Below are positions 1 to 7,995 of a stretch of 34,105 nt of DNA, piece by piece (the stretch's first letter is position 1; the number at the start of each line of letters is the position of its first letter). A model generated the notes under the pieces. It saw only the letters and a list, made by a program, of their open reading frames with translations. It was not told the DNA's origin and ran no database searches. Origin of the DNA: Rhodospirillales bacterium (GTDB lineage: Bacteria; Pseudomonadota; Alphaproteobacteria; Rhodospirillales; WMHbin7); assembly GCA_016215555.1 (NCBI GenBank), contig JACRJC010000061.1:1-34105 (forward strand), written 5' to 3'. Both the position numbers and the translations under genes were made by a program.

Positions 1-115
1 GAGGGGGATTTTTAGGTTCCATCTGGCCAAGAAGGATTTCGCCCGGACTGAAAGCCTGAGGCCGGCTTTCGCCGAGGGGGGCCAAAGGGTCGTTGTCCCG
101 AAATAGAAGGCTCAT
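1..115 (-). CDS. Partial gene, 5' end only, unknown product
   Basis: An ATG on the minus strand at 115 opens a frame that runs without a stop off the left edge, giving the first 38 residues (begins MSLLFRDNDPLAPLGESR). A weak Shine-Dalgarno (AAGGAT) lies upstream. A CtrA-like box sits 26-41 bases upstream of the start, so the gene may belong to the cell-cycle/motility regulon; this is inference. The visible residues are polar and proline/glycine-rich with no signal peptide. I do not recognise the family. Confidence 0.4.
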   Translation of the reverse strand, partial: MSLLFRDNDPLAPLGESRPQAFSPGEILLGQMEPKNPP

Positions 116-140
116 CTCGTCACCACATCCTTGAATTGCG

Positions 141-156
141 TTAACTAACAATTAAC
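141..156. promoter_or_regulatory. Perfect CtrA-type box
   Basis: TTAACTAACAATTAAC matches the CtrA full-site consensus TTAA-N7-TTAAC, and it also reads as TTAA-N7-TTAAC on the other strand. It lies in an AT-rich stretch between the leftward partial gene (start at 115) and yejE (start at 321). The short distance favours the leftward gene as target. Binding is inferred from the motif only. Confidence 0.5.
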
Positions 157-320
157 CCTATTGCGGGATTTAGTCAAGGAAATAAATCAGCACAACCGCA
201 ATATATGCCATGTCAATGATTCATAAGGAATTGTAGCAGTATGTAGTGACTTTCCAGGCATGCCGATCCTATGGCGATTTGGGCTTTCGTCCCGGCCAAG
301 CTTGGGTAAACTTGGCCGCC

Positions 321-1352
321 ATGCGCTTGAAACTAAATCCCATCACCCGCCGACGCTTAAGCCAGTTCGCCGAGAACCGGCGCGGCCTGTGGTCGCTGTC
401 CCTGTTCCTGACCTTGTTCGCGCTGACCTTGCTGGCCGAACTCATCGCCAACGACCGCCCGCTGCTGGTGCGTTATGACGGCGCCTTCTATGTCCCGGTG
501 CTGGTCGATTATCCCGAAACCGCCTTCGGCGGCGATTTTCCCACCGACGCCGATTACCGCGATCCCTATCTGCAAGAGCGTATCGATGACAAGGGCTGGG
601 CGCTGTGGCCGGTCATCCGCTTTAGTTTCGGCACCATCAATCACGATCTGCCGGTGCCGGCGCCGGCGCCGCCTTCGGCCGAGAATTGGCTGGGCACCGA
701 CGATCAGGGGCGCGACGTGCTGGCCCGTCTGATCTATGGTTTGCGGGTCTCGATCCTGTTCGGCCTGCTGCTGACCGCCGTCTCGTCGCTGGTCGGCGTC
801 GTCGCCGGCGCGGTGCAGGGCTATTTCGGAGGCCGCGTCGATCTGTTGTTCCAGCGTTTCCTGGAAATCTGGGGCAGTTTGCCGCAATTGTTCATCCTGA
901 TCATCGTCACCTCGGTCTTGGTGCCGGGATTCTGGACCCTGCTGGGAATCTTGCTGTTGTTTTCCTGGACGGCGCTGGTCGGCGTGGTCAGGGCCGAATT
1001 CCTGCGCGGGCGCAATTTCGATTATGTGCGGGCCGCAAGGGCGCTGGGGGTGGGGGATGTCGCCATCATGTTCCGCCATGTCCTGCCCAACGCCATGGTC
1101 GCCACCTTCACCTATACGCCCTTCATTCTGTCCAGCTCCATCGTGGCGCTGACGGCGCTGGATTTCCTGGGTCTTGGATTGCCGCCGGGCTCGGCCTCGA
1201 TCGGCGATCTGTTGCGCCAGGGCAAAGAGAATCTGCAAGCGCCCTGGCTGGGCATCACCGGCTTCGTGGTGCTGGCCGGGCTTCTGACCTTGCTGGTCTT
1301 CGTGGGCGAGGCGGTGCGAGACGCCTTCGATCCCAGAAGGTCGCGCACATGA
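321..1352 (+). CDS. yejE: Microcin C/peptide ABC transporter permease YejE
   Basis: Inner-membrane permease of the Yej importer, which takes up oligopeptides and microcin C together with YejA, YejB and the ATPase YejF. The 343-residue product follows E. coli YejE closely as I recall it: an N-terminal membrane helix (about 24-43), then ELIANDRPLLVRYDG, the periplasmic part, NWLGTDDQGRDVLAR (122-136), and the EAA-type loop around 225-245 (EFLRGRNFDYVRAA). The C-terminus ends EAVRDAFDP as in the family. The frame is open back to a GTG at 246, but that would add 25 residues the family lacks, so I chose ATG 321; the Shine-Dalgarno there is poor. It overlaps yejF by 4 bases (ATGA). Oddity: yejB, normally immediately upstream, is absent. 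Confidence 0.9.
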   Translation: MRLKLNPITRRRLSQFAENRRGLWSLSLFLTLFALTLLAELIANDRPLLVRYDGAFYVPVLVDYPETAFGGDFPTDADYRDPYLQERIDDKGWALWPVIRFSFGTINHDLPVPAPAPPSAENWLGTDDQGRDVLARLIYGLRVSILFGLLLTAVSSLVGVVAGAVQGYFGGRVDLLFQRFLEIWGSLPQLFILIIVTSVLVPGFWTLLGILLLFSWTALVGVVRAEFLRGRNFDYVRAARALGVGDVAIMFRHVLPNAMVATFTYTPFILSSSIVALTALDFLGLGLPPGSASIGDLLRQGKENLQAPWLGITGFVVLAGLLTLLVFVGEAVRDAFDPRRSRT

Positions 1353-2971
1353 CGGCCTTGGTCGAGGTTGAGAATCTGTCGGTGTCCTTCGGGCGCGGCG
1401 AGTCCGAGGTCAAAGCCGTGCGCGGCGTCTCCTTTACCCTTTCAAAGGGCGAGACGCTGGCCCTGGTGGGAGAATCGGGCTCGGGCAAGTCGGTGTCGGC
1501 GCTGTCGATCCCGGGCCTGCTGCCCTATCCCAGCGCCTGGCATCCTTCGGGTTCCGTCCGCTTTCAGGGCCAGGAGCTTCTGAACGCCTCCGAGGATGCG
1601 CTGCGCCCTTATCGCGGAGCCAAGGTGGCGATGATCTTCCAGGAACCCATGACCTCGCTGAACCCGCTGCACAGCATCGGACGCCAGGTCGGCGAGATGC
1701 TTAAGGTGCATAAGGGCATGACAGGCCCCGAGGCCGAGGCTCGCGTCATCGAGCTGCTGCAACTGGTGGGCCTGGCCGAAGCCTCGAAACGATTGACGGC
1801 GCTGCCGCACGAACTTTCCGGCGGCCAGCGCCAGCGGGTGATGATCGCCATGGCCTTGGCCGGCGAACCCGATCTGTTGATCGCCGACGAGCCGACGACG
1901 GCCCTGGACGTCACCATCCAGGCCCAGATCCTCAAACTGTTGAAGGATCTGCAGGCCCGCTTCGGCATGGCGCTGCTGATGATTACCCATGATCTGACGC
2001 TGGTCCGGCGCATGGCCGACCTTGTGGCGGTGATGACCAAGGGCGAGATCGTCGAAAGCGGGCCGATGGAGAAGGTATTTTCCAGCCCCCAACATCCCTA
2101 TACGCAAAAGCTGATCGCTTCCGAGCCCAAGGGGGCGCCGGCATCTCTGAGCAGCGGTGCCAAGACAGTGATGGAGGGAGCGGGCATCAAGGTCTGGTTT
2201 CCGATCAAGAAGGGCGTGTTCAAACGCACGGTCGGCCATATCAAGGCCGTGGACGGGGTGGACGTCACCGTGCGCGAGGGCGAGACGCTGGGCGTGGTGG
2301 GGGAATCGGGCTCGGGCAAGACCACGCTGGGCATGGCGCTGCTGCGCCTGGAAAAATCGACGGGAGCGATCCGCCTGAAGGGCTTGGCCATCGACAAGCT
2401 TTCGGGGCGCGACCTGCGGGGGCTGCGGCGCGACATGCAGGTGGTGTTCCAGGATCCTTACGGCGCGCTTAGTCCGCGTTTCAGCATTGCCGACATCGTG
2501 GGCGAGGGCATGGCGCTGCACGGCATCGGGGCCACCATTCCCGAACGGCGCGGCCTGATCGCCGAGGCTTTAAGCGAAGTCGGGCTGGACCCTTCGGCCA
2601 TGGACCGCTATCCGCATGAATTCTCGGGCGGTCAGCGCCAGCGCATCGCCATCGCCCGCGCCTTGGCGCTGAAACCGAAATTCATGGTCCTGGACGAGCC
2701 GACCAGCGCCCTTGATCTGACCGTGCAGGCGCAGATCGTCGATCTGTTGTTGAAACTGCAGCAGCGCTATCGGATGGGCTATCTGTTCATCAGCCACGAT
2801 CTGCGCGTGGTCAAGGCGCTGGCGCACCGCATTCTGGTCATGAAGGATGGCAAGGTGGTGGAAGAGGGCGAAGCCGGGGCGGTGTTCGCCAATCCCCAGG
2901 CCCCCTATACCAAGGCCCTGATCGCCGCCGCCTTCACGCTTGATAGCGTTGAGGGGCCGGAGAGCCGCTGA
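1349..2971 (+). CDS. yejF: Microcin C/peptide ABC transporter ATPase YejF (double ATP-binding cassette)
   Basis: Cytoplasmic ATPase that powers the Yej importer. The 540-residue product carries two complete ABC domains. The first has Walker A GESGSGKS (41-48), the signature LSGGQRQR and Walker B with DEPTTALD. The second has Walker A GESGSGKT, FSGGQRQR and DEPTSALD. Each is followed by an oligopeptide/dipeptide-type tail (HPYTQKL and APYTKAL). Length matches E. coli YejF (about 530). The frame is open far upstream of 1349, but ATG 1349 overlaps the yejE stop (ATGA), giving translational coupling and the family N-terminus. No terminator is obvious after the stop. Confidence 0.95.
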   Translation: MTALVEVENLSVSFGRGESEVKAVRGVSFTLSKGETLALVGESGSGKSVSALSIPGLLPYPSAWHPSGSVRFQGQELLNASEDALRPYRGAKVAMIFQEPMTSLNPLHSIGRQVGEMLKVHKGMTGPEAEARVIELLQLVGLAEASKRLTALPHELSGGQRQRVMIAMALAGEPDLLIADEPTTALDVTIQAQILKLLKDLQARFGMALLMITHDLTLVRRMADLVAVMTKGEIVESGPMEKVFSSPQHPYTQKLIASEPKGAPASLSSGAKTVMEGAGIKVWFPIKKGVFKRTVGHIKAVDGVDVTVREGETLGVVGESGSGKTTLGMALLRLEKSTGAIRLKGLAIDKLSGRDLRGLRRDMQVVFQDPYGALSPRFSIADIVGEGMALHGIGATIPERRGLIAEALSEVGLDPSAMDRYPHEFSGGQRQRIAIARALALKPKFMVLDEPTSALDLTVQAQIVDLLLKLQQRYRMGYLFISHDLRVVKALAHRILVMKDGKVVEEGEAGAVFANPQAPYTKALIAAAFTLDSVEGPESR

Positions 2972-3014
2972 TAAAGCGCCAGGCCGCCACCAAGAATCGT
3001 TCGAAATTCGTCAT
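2934..3014 (-). CDS. Possible 26-residue small protein downstream of accA
   Basis: Short minus-strand frame, ATG at 3014, preceded by a purine-rich GGGGGGA seven bases upstream, which is why I list it. The product starts MTNFERFLVAAWRFISG and ends in QRYQA. It overlaps the yejF 3' end on the opposite strand. A CRP-like palindrome lies about 90 bases upstream (3105-3120). It could equally be chance; no family is recognised. Confidence 0.2.
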   Translation of the reverse strand: MTNFERFLVAAWRFISGSPAPQRYQA

Positions 3015-3104
3015 CGTCAAATCCCCCCTCGGTTCGAGTTCGTCGCTGGCCGCCATTCTAGCGGCCCGATGGTGGCGAGATTACGGACGAAATTAAGGCA
3101 AGAA

Positions 3105-3120
3105 AGTGACGAGGGTCACA
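3105..3120. promoter_or_regulatory. CRP/FNR-like palindrome between accA and yejF
   Basis: AGTGACGAGGGTCACA has the layout of TGTGA-N6-TCACA with one mismatch. It shares 14 of 16 positions with the perfect site at 8182-8197. It lies 11 bases beyond the accA stop, where the only possible downstream target is the small frame starting at 3014. Motif evidence only. Confidence 0.3.
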
Positions 3121-3130
3121 GGTTGGGCAA

Positions 3131-4087
3131 TCAATGCCCCGGCGCGGCGCGGCCCATATCGATGAATTTTTCCCGGCGGCGGCTACGCAGCACGCCGCCT
3201 TCAAGCCCCGAGAGGTCTCTGAGCGAGCTTTCGATGGCTTCGCTTAAGTTCCTGATGGCGGTTTCGGGGGCGCGGTGGGCGCCGCCCAGAGGCTCGGGCA
3301 CCACCTGGTCGATGACGCCCAGCTTCAGCAGATCCTGCGCGGTCAGTTTCAGGGCGTCGGCGGCTTCCCGTGCCTGGTCGCCCGAGCGCCACAGGATCGA
3401 GGCGCAGCCCTCCGGCGAGATGACGGAATAGATGGCGTGTTCTTGCATCAGAATGACGTTGCCGGTGGCCAGCGCGATGGCGCCGCCCGATCCGCCCTCG
3501 CCGATCACCGAGGCGATGTAGGGGACACGCAGATCAAGCCCGGTTTCGATGCAACGCGCGATGGCTTCGGCCTGGCCCCGTGCCTCGGCATCGACGCCTG
3601 GATAGGCCCCCGACGTATCGACGAAGGACAAAAGCGGCAGGCCGAACTGGTTGGCCAGATTCATCAAGCGCTTGGCCTTGCGATAGCCTTCGGGCTTGGC
3701 CATGCCGAAATTGTGGCGGATGCGGCTGTCGGTATCCGAGCCCTTTTCCAGGCCGATCACCACCACCGAGCGGCCCCTGAAGCGGCCCAGCCCTCCCACC
3801 ACCGCCTTGTCGTCGGCAAAGGCGCGGTCGCCGGCCAGCGGCACGAAATCCTCGATCAGGGCCCTGACATAGTCGCAGGCATGCGGGCGTTCGGGATGAC
3901 GCGCCACCTGCGTCTTCTGCCAAGGGGTCAGCTTGGCATAGGTCGCGCGCAACAGCTTCTCGACCTTGGCGTTCAGCTTGGCGACCTCTTCGGCGATGTT
4001 GATGTCGCCGGCATCGGTCAGGTGCCGCAATTCTTCGATCTTGCCTTCAAGTTCGGCAATCGGCTTTTCGAAGTCGAGAAACTGCAT
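3131..4087 (-). CDS. accA: Acetyl-CoA carboxylase carboxyltransferase subunit alpha
   Basis: The alpha half of the carboxyltransferase moves the carboxyl group from carboxybiotin to acetyl-CoA, making malonyl-CoA for fatty-acid synthesis; it acts with AccD in the cytoplasm. The 318-residue product has the typical start (MQFLDFEKPIAELEGKIEEL), the helical N-terminal region, and the crotonase-like core motifs SFVDTSGAYPG, GEGGSGGAIA and SVISPEGCASILW. Length is normal for the family. It lies 13 bases after a response-regulator gene on the same strand and may be cotranscribed with it. The start at 4087 is fixed by the family N-terminus. Confidence 0.97.
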   Translation of the reverse strand: MQFLDFEKPIAELEGKIEELRHLTDAGDINIAEEVAKLNAKVEKLLRATYAKLTPWQKTQVARHPERPHACDYVRALIEDFVPLAGDRAFADDKAVVGGLGRFRGRSVVVIGLEKGSDTDSRIRHNFGMAKPEGYRKAKRLMNLANQFGLPLLSFVDTSGAYPGVDAEARGQAEAIARCIETGLDLRVPYIASVIGEGGSGGAIALATGNVILMQEHAIYSVISPEGCASILWRSGDQAREAADALKLTAQDLLKLGVIDQVVPEPLGGAHRAPETAIRNLSEAIESSLRDLSGLEGGVLRSRRREKFIDMGRAAPGH

Positions 4088-4100
4088 GGCCCCGGACTGA

Positions 4101-4538
4101 TTAAAGGTGGCTGGGAAGAGTCACGATTTGCAGCCAGAACACGCCGATCGACTGCACCACGGCGATGAACTTGTCGAAATCGACGGGCTTGACGATGTAG
4201 GCGTTGGCGCCCAACTCGTAGCAGCGCAGGATGTCCGCTTCCGATTCCGAGGTGGTCAGCGCAATCACCGGCAGGCGGTGCAGCTTGGGGTCCTTGCGGA
4301 TTTCCTCCAGCACCTCGCGGCCGTCCTTCTTGGGCAGGTTGAGGTCGAGCAGCACCAGATCGGGCTGTCCGGCCTGGGCGTGCGATCCCTGGCGGCGCAG
4401 ATAGTCCATGGCGTCGGCGCCGTCCAGGACATGATTGATGCTGTTTAGGACATGCGAGTCCTTGAAGGCTTCAACCACAAGACGGGCGTCGGCCATATTG
4501 TCTTCGACCAGTAAAATCTCGATTGGGCGCACGTTCAC
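4101..4538 (-). CDS. Single-domain response regulator, Rcp1/CheY-like
   Basis: Receiver-only phospho-acceptor. Visible motifs are the acidic pair in ILLVEDN, the phosphorylation aspartate in DLVLLDLNLP, the conserved threonine/serine in ALTTSES, and the lysine in YIVKPVDFDKF. The YLRRQG and LPKKDGREVLEEI segments fit the subgroup of phytochrome- or histidine-kinase-linked regulators of the Rcp1 type. The frame is open to 4676, but a GGAG five bases before GTG 4538 and the family N-terminus fix the start there (145 residues). No cognate kinase is in the window. It is divergent from the M48 protease gene and 13 bases upstream of accA, an unexpected partner. Confidence 0.85.
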   Translation of the reverse strand: MNVRPIEILLVEDNMADARLVVEAFKDSHVLNSINHVLDGADAMDYLRRQGSHAQAGQPDLVLLDLNLPKKDGREVLEEIRKDPKLHRLPVIALTTSESEADILRCYELGANAYIVKPVDFDKFIAVVQSIGVFWLQIVTLPSHL

Positions 4539-4592
4539 AAAAACTCCGCCGGAAAAAGGCCACAATGTTTCAAGAAAAATAGGGATGTTACA

Positions 4593-4650
4593 CCTCGAAG
4601 TCGAGGGAAAGTTTGCATTGACGGCCTCGCGTATTAACATGCGGGGCATG
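4593..4650. promoter_or_regulatory. Divergent intergenic region with two short palindromes
   Basis: The 136 bases between the response regulator (minus) and the M48 protease gene (plus) must hold both promoters. Two inverted repeats are visible: CCTCGA-AG-TCGAGG (4593-4606) and CATGC-GGG-GCATG (4638-4650). I could not identify a convincing -35/-10 pair. Either palindrome could be an operator; function is unknown. Confidence 0.25.
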
Positions 4651-4674
4651 CAATAGTGGAAAGGGTGACGCCCC

Positions 4675-6195
4675 ATGTGCGAATGTCAGGTTTACGGACG
4701 CCGCAAGATTGTCAAAGCTTTCATGGCCAGTTCGGCCTTGGCCGGCTTGGCGCCCTGGTGCCTAAGTGGTTGTTCGGTCAACCCGGCCACCGGTCAGTCC
4801 AACTTTACCGGCTTCATGTCGCCGGAAGAAGAAAAGCGGGTCGGCAATCAGCAATTTCCCCAATTAATCAAGGAATTCGGCGGCGAATATCAAGATTCGC
4901 GGATCAAAAGCTATGTGACGTCTTTAGGCAACGAGCTTTTGCGACATTCCGAAACACCGGACGCCAAATTTACCTTCACGGTCGTCAATTCCGATATTGT
5001 GAACGCTTTCGCGCTTCCCGGCGGCTATGTCTGCGTCAGCCGGGGGCTTTTGGCCCTGTGCCAGGACGAGGCCGAGCTGGCCGGCGTGGTCGGCCATGAG
5101 ATCGGCCATGTGGTGGCCAGGCATTCGGCCCAGCGCTACAGTTCCGGCATGGCGGCCAATATCGGCCTGATGGCGGCGGCCATCGGCCTGTCGGCGGTGG
5201 GGGCGGGGTCGGCCGGACAGGGGCTGATGAATGCCGCCCAGTACGGCGCCCAGGCTTTCCTGCAGTCCTATTCGCGCGAACACGAGATGGAAGCCGATGT
5301 GCTGGGCCATCGCTATATGTCCCGCTCGGGCTATGGCCCCGAGGCGATGGTCAATTTCCTGGCCAGTCTGCGCAAGCATTCCCAGTTGCAGGCCCGCATG
5401 GCGGGCCGAAGCGAGGATGCGGTCGATCAGTTCGACATGATGGCCACCCACCCCCAAACCAAGGAACGCGTCGATGCCGCCGAACATCGGCTGCAAAGCC
5501 TGAAGCTGGCCAATCCCCGCTATGACCGCAACCGCTATCTCGACCTCATCAACGGTATGCTGTTCGGCGACGATCCCGAGCAGGGCATGATGAAGGGGCA
5601 AAGCTTCCTGCATCCCGGCCTGAAATTCGGCTTCGAGATTCCCAAGGGATTCCGCATGTCCAACAGCCCGTCCAAGGTGGTGGCGTCGCATCCCAAGGGG
5701 GCGATCATCATCTTCGACGGCGCCAAGCCCAAGGGCAGCGGCAGCATGGCCGGCTATGTCGGGCGCGAATGGGCGCCCAAGGCCAATATTTCCGGTCTCG
5801 AGAACTTCACCGTCAACGGCATGGAGGCGGCGACCGGCGAGACCCAGGCGCAATCCAACGGCCAGACGGTGAATGTCCGCCTTCTTGCTATTCGCTATGA
5901 CGCCCAGCAGATCTATCGCTTCATGTTTGTCACCCCCCGCAGCCAGTCGCACCTCTATGACGAGGATTTCAAACGCACCACCTACAGCTTTAAGCGCTTA
6001 AGCGCCGAGGAGGCGGCGAAGGTCAAGCCCCTGCGCCTGATCGTGGTCAAGGCCCATGAGGGCGACACGCCCGAGCGGCTGGGAGCCAACATGCCCTTCA
6101 ACGAATTCAATCCCGACTGGTTCAAGCTGCTGAACGATCTCGATCCCGGTCAGCCCTTGAAGCCGGGCCAGACCATCAAGGTGGTTGCCGGGTAG
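4675..6195 (+). CDS. M48-family lipoprotein metalloprotease with LysM-like tail
   Basis: Zinc endopeptidase probably anchored to the envelope, related to BepA/LoiP-type proteases that act in outer-membrane quality control. The signal sequence ends in a lipobox (LSGC, lipidated Cys33). The zinc site is HEIGH (141-145) with a downstream EMEAD (204-208) supplying the third ligand, followed by a THPQTKERV segment typical of the family. The C-terminal 50 residues (KAHEGDTPERLGANMP ... LKPGQTIKVV) resemble a LysM fold and could bind peptidoglycan. 506 residues. The start has a purine-rich GGAAAGGG about 10 bases upstream. The role is by family; the exact substrate cannot be inferred. Confidence 0.88.
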   Translation: MCECQVYGRRKIVKAFMASSALAGLAPWCLSGCSVNPATGQSNFTGFMSPEEEKRVGNQQFPQLIKEFGGEYQDSRIKSYVTSLGNELLRHSETPDAKFTFTVVNSDIVNAFALPGGYVCVSRGLLALCQDEAELAGVVGHEIGHVVARHSAQRYSSGMAANIGLMAAAIGLSAVGAGSAGQGLMNAAQYGAQAFLQSYSREHEMEADVLGHRYMSRSGYGPEAMVNFLASLRKHSQLQARMAGRSEDAVDQFDMMATHPQTKERVDAAEHRLQSLKLANPRYDRNRYLDLINGMLFGDDPEQGMMKGQSFLHPGLKFGFEIPKGFRMSNSPSKVVASHPKGAIIIFDGAKPKGSGSMAGYVGREWAPKANISGLENFTVNGMEAATGETQAQSNGQTVNVRLLAIRYDAQQIYRFMFVTPRSQSHLYDEDFKRTTYSFKRLSAEEAAKVKPLRLIVVKAHEGDTPERLGANMPFNEFNPDWFKLLNDLDPGQPLKPGQTIKVVAG

Positions 6196-6288
6196 GTGAA
6201 TCTGGCTTTCGTCAAGGTTTTTTCCCAGGAGGAGTGGTAAGTCTCTCTTTGTCTCCCATATCCCTGGAGAGAGAGGGCGCATCGGATC

Positions 6289-7269
6289 ATGCAAGACGCT
6301 TTTGGACGCCGGATCGACTATTTGCGCGTATCGGTCACCGACCGCTGCGATCTGCGCTGTTCCTATTGCATGAATGACGAAACCCGCTTCGTCGAGCGCA
6401 AGGAACTGTTGGCGCTCGAGGAATTGCTGCGCCTGTGCGACATCTTCATCGGCCTGGGGGTGGCGAAACTGCGCGTTACCGGCGGCGAGCCATTGGTGCG
6501 GCGCAATGTGGAATGGCTGTTCGACCGTCTGGGCGAGCGGTTGGGGCAGGGGCTTCAAGAAGTGGCCTTGACCACCAACGCCACCCAATTGGCCGAATTC
6601 GCGCCCCGGCTGGCCAAGGCCGGCGTCAAGCGTGTCAATGTGTCTCTGGATACGTTGGATGTCGCGGTTTTCAGGACCATCACCCGGCACGGCGATCTGT
6701 CGAAGGTCGTGCAGGGAATCGAGGCAGCACGCGGCTGCGGCCTTAAGGTCAAGCTCAATTGCGTGCTGATGAAGGATGTCAACGAGCATGAAATCCCCAG
6801 GCTGATGGCCTGGGGGCACAAGCTGGGCTGCGATCTGGTCCTGATCGAAACCATGCCGATGGGCGACGCCCGCTCGGACCGCTATCTGCCGCTGGAATCG
6901 GCGCTCGACCGCCTGTCGCTCAGCTACCATCTTCAAGAAACCGACGAACGCACCAACGGCCCGGCCCGTTACTTTCGGGTGCTGGAGACCGGCGGCAGGC
7001 TGGGCGTGATCGCCCCCCTAAGCCGGCATTTTTGCGAGACTTGCAATCGCGTGCGTCTGACCTCGACCGGCAGGCTGCATCTGTGCCTGGGCCGCGAGGA
7101 CGGAATCGATCTGCGTGAGGCCCTGCGTTCGGGCGAGTCCGATCAGGCCATCAAGGACCGCATTTTGAAGGCCTTGGCCGTCAAGCCCCAGGGGCATGAT
7201 TTCGTGGCCGGCGGAACCCTGTCGGCGGGGCCGGGCGCCGTGCGCGCCATGAGCGCCACGGGCGGGTAA
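6289..7269 (+). CDS. moaA: GTP 3',8-cyclase MoaA (molybdenum cofactor synthesis)
   Basis: Radical-SAM enzyme that, with MoaC, converts GTP to cyclic pyranopterin monophosphate, the first step of molybdenum cofactor synthesis. The 326-residue protein has the N-terminal cluster motif CDLRCSYC (Cys20, 24, 27), TGGEPLVRRN, and the C-terminal cluster motif FCETCNRVRLTSTGRLHLCL. It ends in the conserved Gly-Gly (MSATGG) needed for catalysis in this family. ATG 6289 gives the usual N-terminus; GAGAGAGAGGG lies about 11 bases upstream. No other moa gene is nearby. It is convergent with divK, with a mobile element between the two. Confidence 0.97.
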   Translation: MQDAFGRRIDYLRVSVTDRCDLRCSYCMNDETRFVERKELLALEELLRLCDIFIGLGVAKLRVTGGEPLVRRNVEWLFDRLGERLGQGLQEVALTTNATQLAEFAPRLAKAGVKRVNVSLDTLDVAVFRTITRHGDLSKVVQGIEAARGCGLKVKLNCVLMKDVNEHEIPRLMAWGHKLGCDLVLIETMPMGDARSDRYLPLESALDRLSLSYHLQETDERTNGPARYFRVLETGGRLGVIAPLSRHFCETCNRVRLTSTGRLHLCLGREDGIDLREALRSGESDQAIKDRILKALAVKPQGHDFVAGGTLSAGPGAVRAMSATGG

Positions 7270-7284
7270 TCGCCGCTATTTTAA

Positions 7285-7480
7285 GGCTCCTCGACGCTGC
7301 AAATGGAAATGGGTAAACAAGATTCCTCACCCTGAGGAGCCTGCGGCACGCAGGCGTCTCGAAGGGTGGGGCATCATGTCTATGCTCATCCTTCGAGACG
7401 GGCCTTCGGCTCTCCGGAAGGCATGAGGTAAGAACTATGTCGGCAATCAAACCCAATTCCACAGCAAACGTCGAAGAGCC
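7285..7480. mobile_element. MITE-like element, copy 1 (196 bp) with 8-bp target duplication
   Basis: The ends are imperfect inverted repeats: GGCTCCTCGACG on the left and the complement of GGCTCTTCGACG on the right, with similarity continuing inward (TGGAAATGGG / TGGAATTGGG). The interior holds two palindromic REP-type units in opposite orientation. The flanks TATTTTAA (7277-7284) and TATTTCAA (7481-7488) differ at one base, consistent with an 8-bp target duplication. It is about 96% identical, inverted, to copy 2 (seven mismatches by my count). No transposase is encoded. It abuts the divK stop codon: the last base of TAG is the first base of the element. Confidence 0.85.
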
Positions 7481-7845
7481 TATTTCAAATATTGCTGGAT
7501 GGTGGCGATGAAGGTGCCGACCGAGATCGGCTTGGTGATATAGGCGTCGCAGCCGCCCTTCAGGATCTTCTCCTCGTCGCCCTTCATGGCGAAGGCGGTG
7601 ACGGCGATGACTGGAACGGACCGTAGGTCGGGGTCGGCCTTGATCATCTTGGTGACGTCGATGCCCGAGATTTCCGGCAGTTGGATATCCATCAACACCA
7701 GATCCGGGTGGTGCTGTTTCATGAGCGAAATCACATTTGCCCCTTCGTGGGTTTGCACGGTGGCAAATCCGTGGGCTTGCAGAAGGTCGCTGAACAGTTT
7801 CATGTTCAGCTCGTTGTCCTCGACGATGAGGATGGTTTTGGGCAT
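7480..7845 (-). CDS. divK: Cell-cycle response regulator DivK
   Basis: Single-domain receiver that in Caulobacter and relatives is phosphorylated by DivJ/PleC and controls CtrA activity through DivL-CckA. The 121-residue product follows DivK closely: [16 protein letters not shown], phospho-acceptor Asp53 in [27 protein letters not shown] and [11 protein letters not shown]. The frame is open to 7947, but the family N-terminus and AGGGA upstream fix ATG 7845. The stop codon TAG is completed by the end of the adjacent mobile element; the sequence on the far side shows the pre-insertion stop was also TAG. A terminator at 7997-8026 isolates it from upstream transcription. Confidence 0.93.
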   Translation of the reverse strand: MPKTILIVEDNELNMKLFSDLLQAHGFATVQTHEGANVISLMKQHHPDLVLMDIQLPEISGIDVTKMIKADPDLRSVPVIAVTAFAMKGDEEKILKGGCDAYITKPISVGTFIATIQQYLK

Positions 7846-7995
7846 ACCCTTGTCCCTAGAATGCCTAAGGTTACTCCACGTCCCCGCCTCTTGATATACG
7901 TTAAATCGGAAAAAACCAACCTCTTCGCTCGATGTATATAACCACAAAAAAAGCTTTGTTATTACCGCTCGTCAAAGGAACCCGCTCCACCAAAG

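Noticed and set aside
246..320. GTG 246 as the yejE start
   Set aside because: It would add 25 residues absent from YejE homologues; ATG 321 gives the normal N-terminus.
686..1348. N-terminal extension of YejF back to 686
   Set aside because: The frame overlaps yejE, and the translated extension is a GC-rich frame artefact; ATG 1349 in the ATGA overlap is the family start.
4618..4637. TTGACG ... TATTAA as a sigma70 promoter of the M48 protease gene
   Set aside because: The spacing is only 8 bases, far from the usual 16-18.
7181..7462. Open frame with near-identical twin at 11791-12090, as if a duplicated small gene
   Set aside because: Both frames lie across the two copies of the same non-coding mobile element; the shared peptide is a by-product of the repeat, with no ribosome-binding site.
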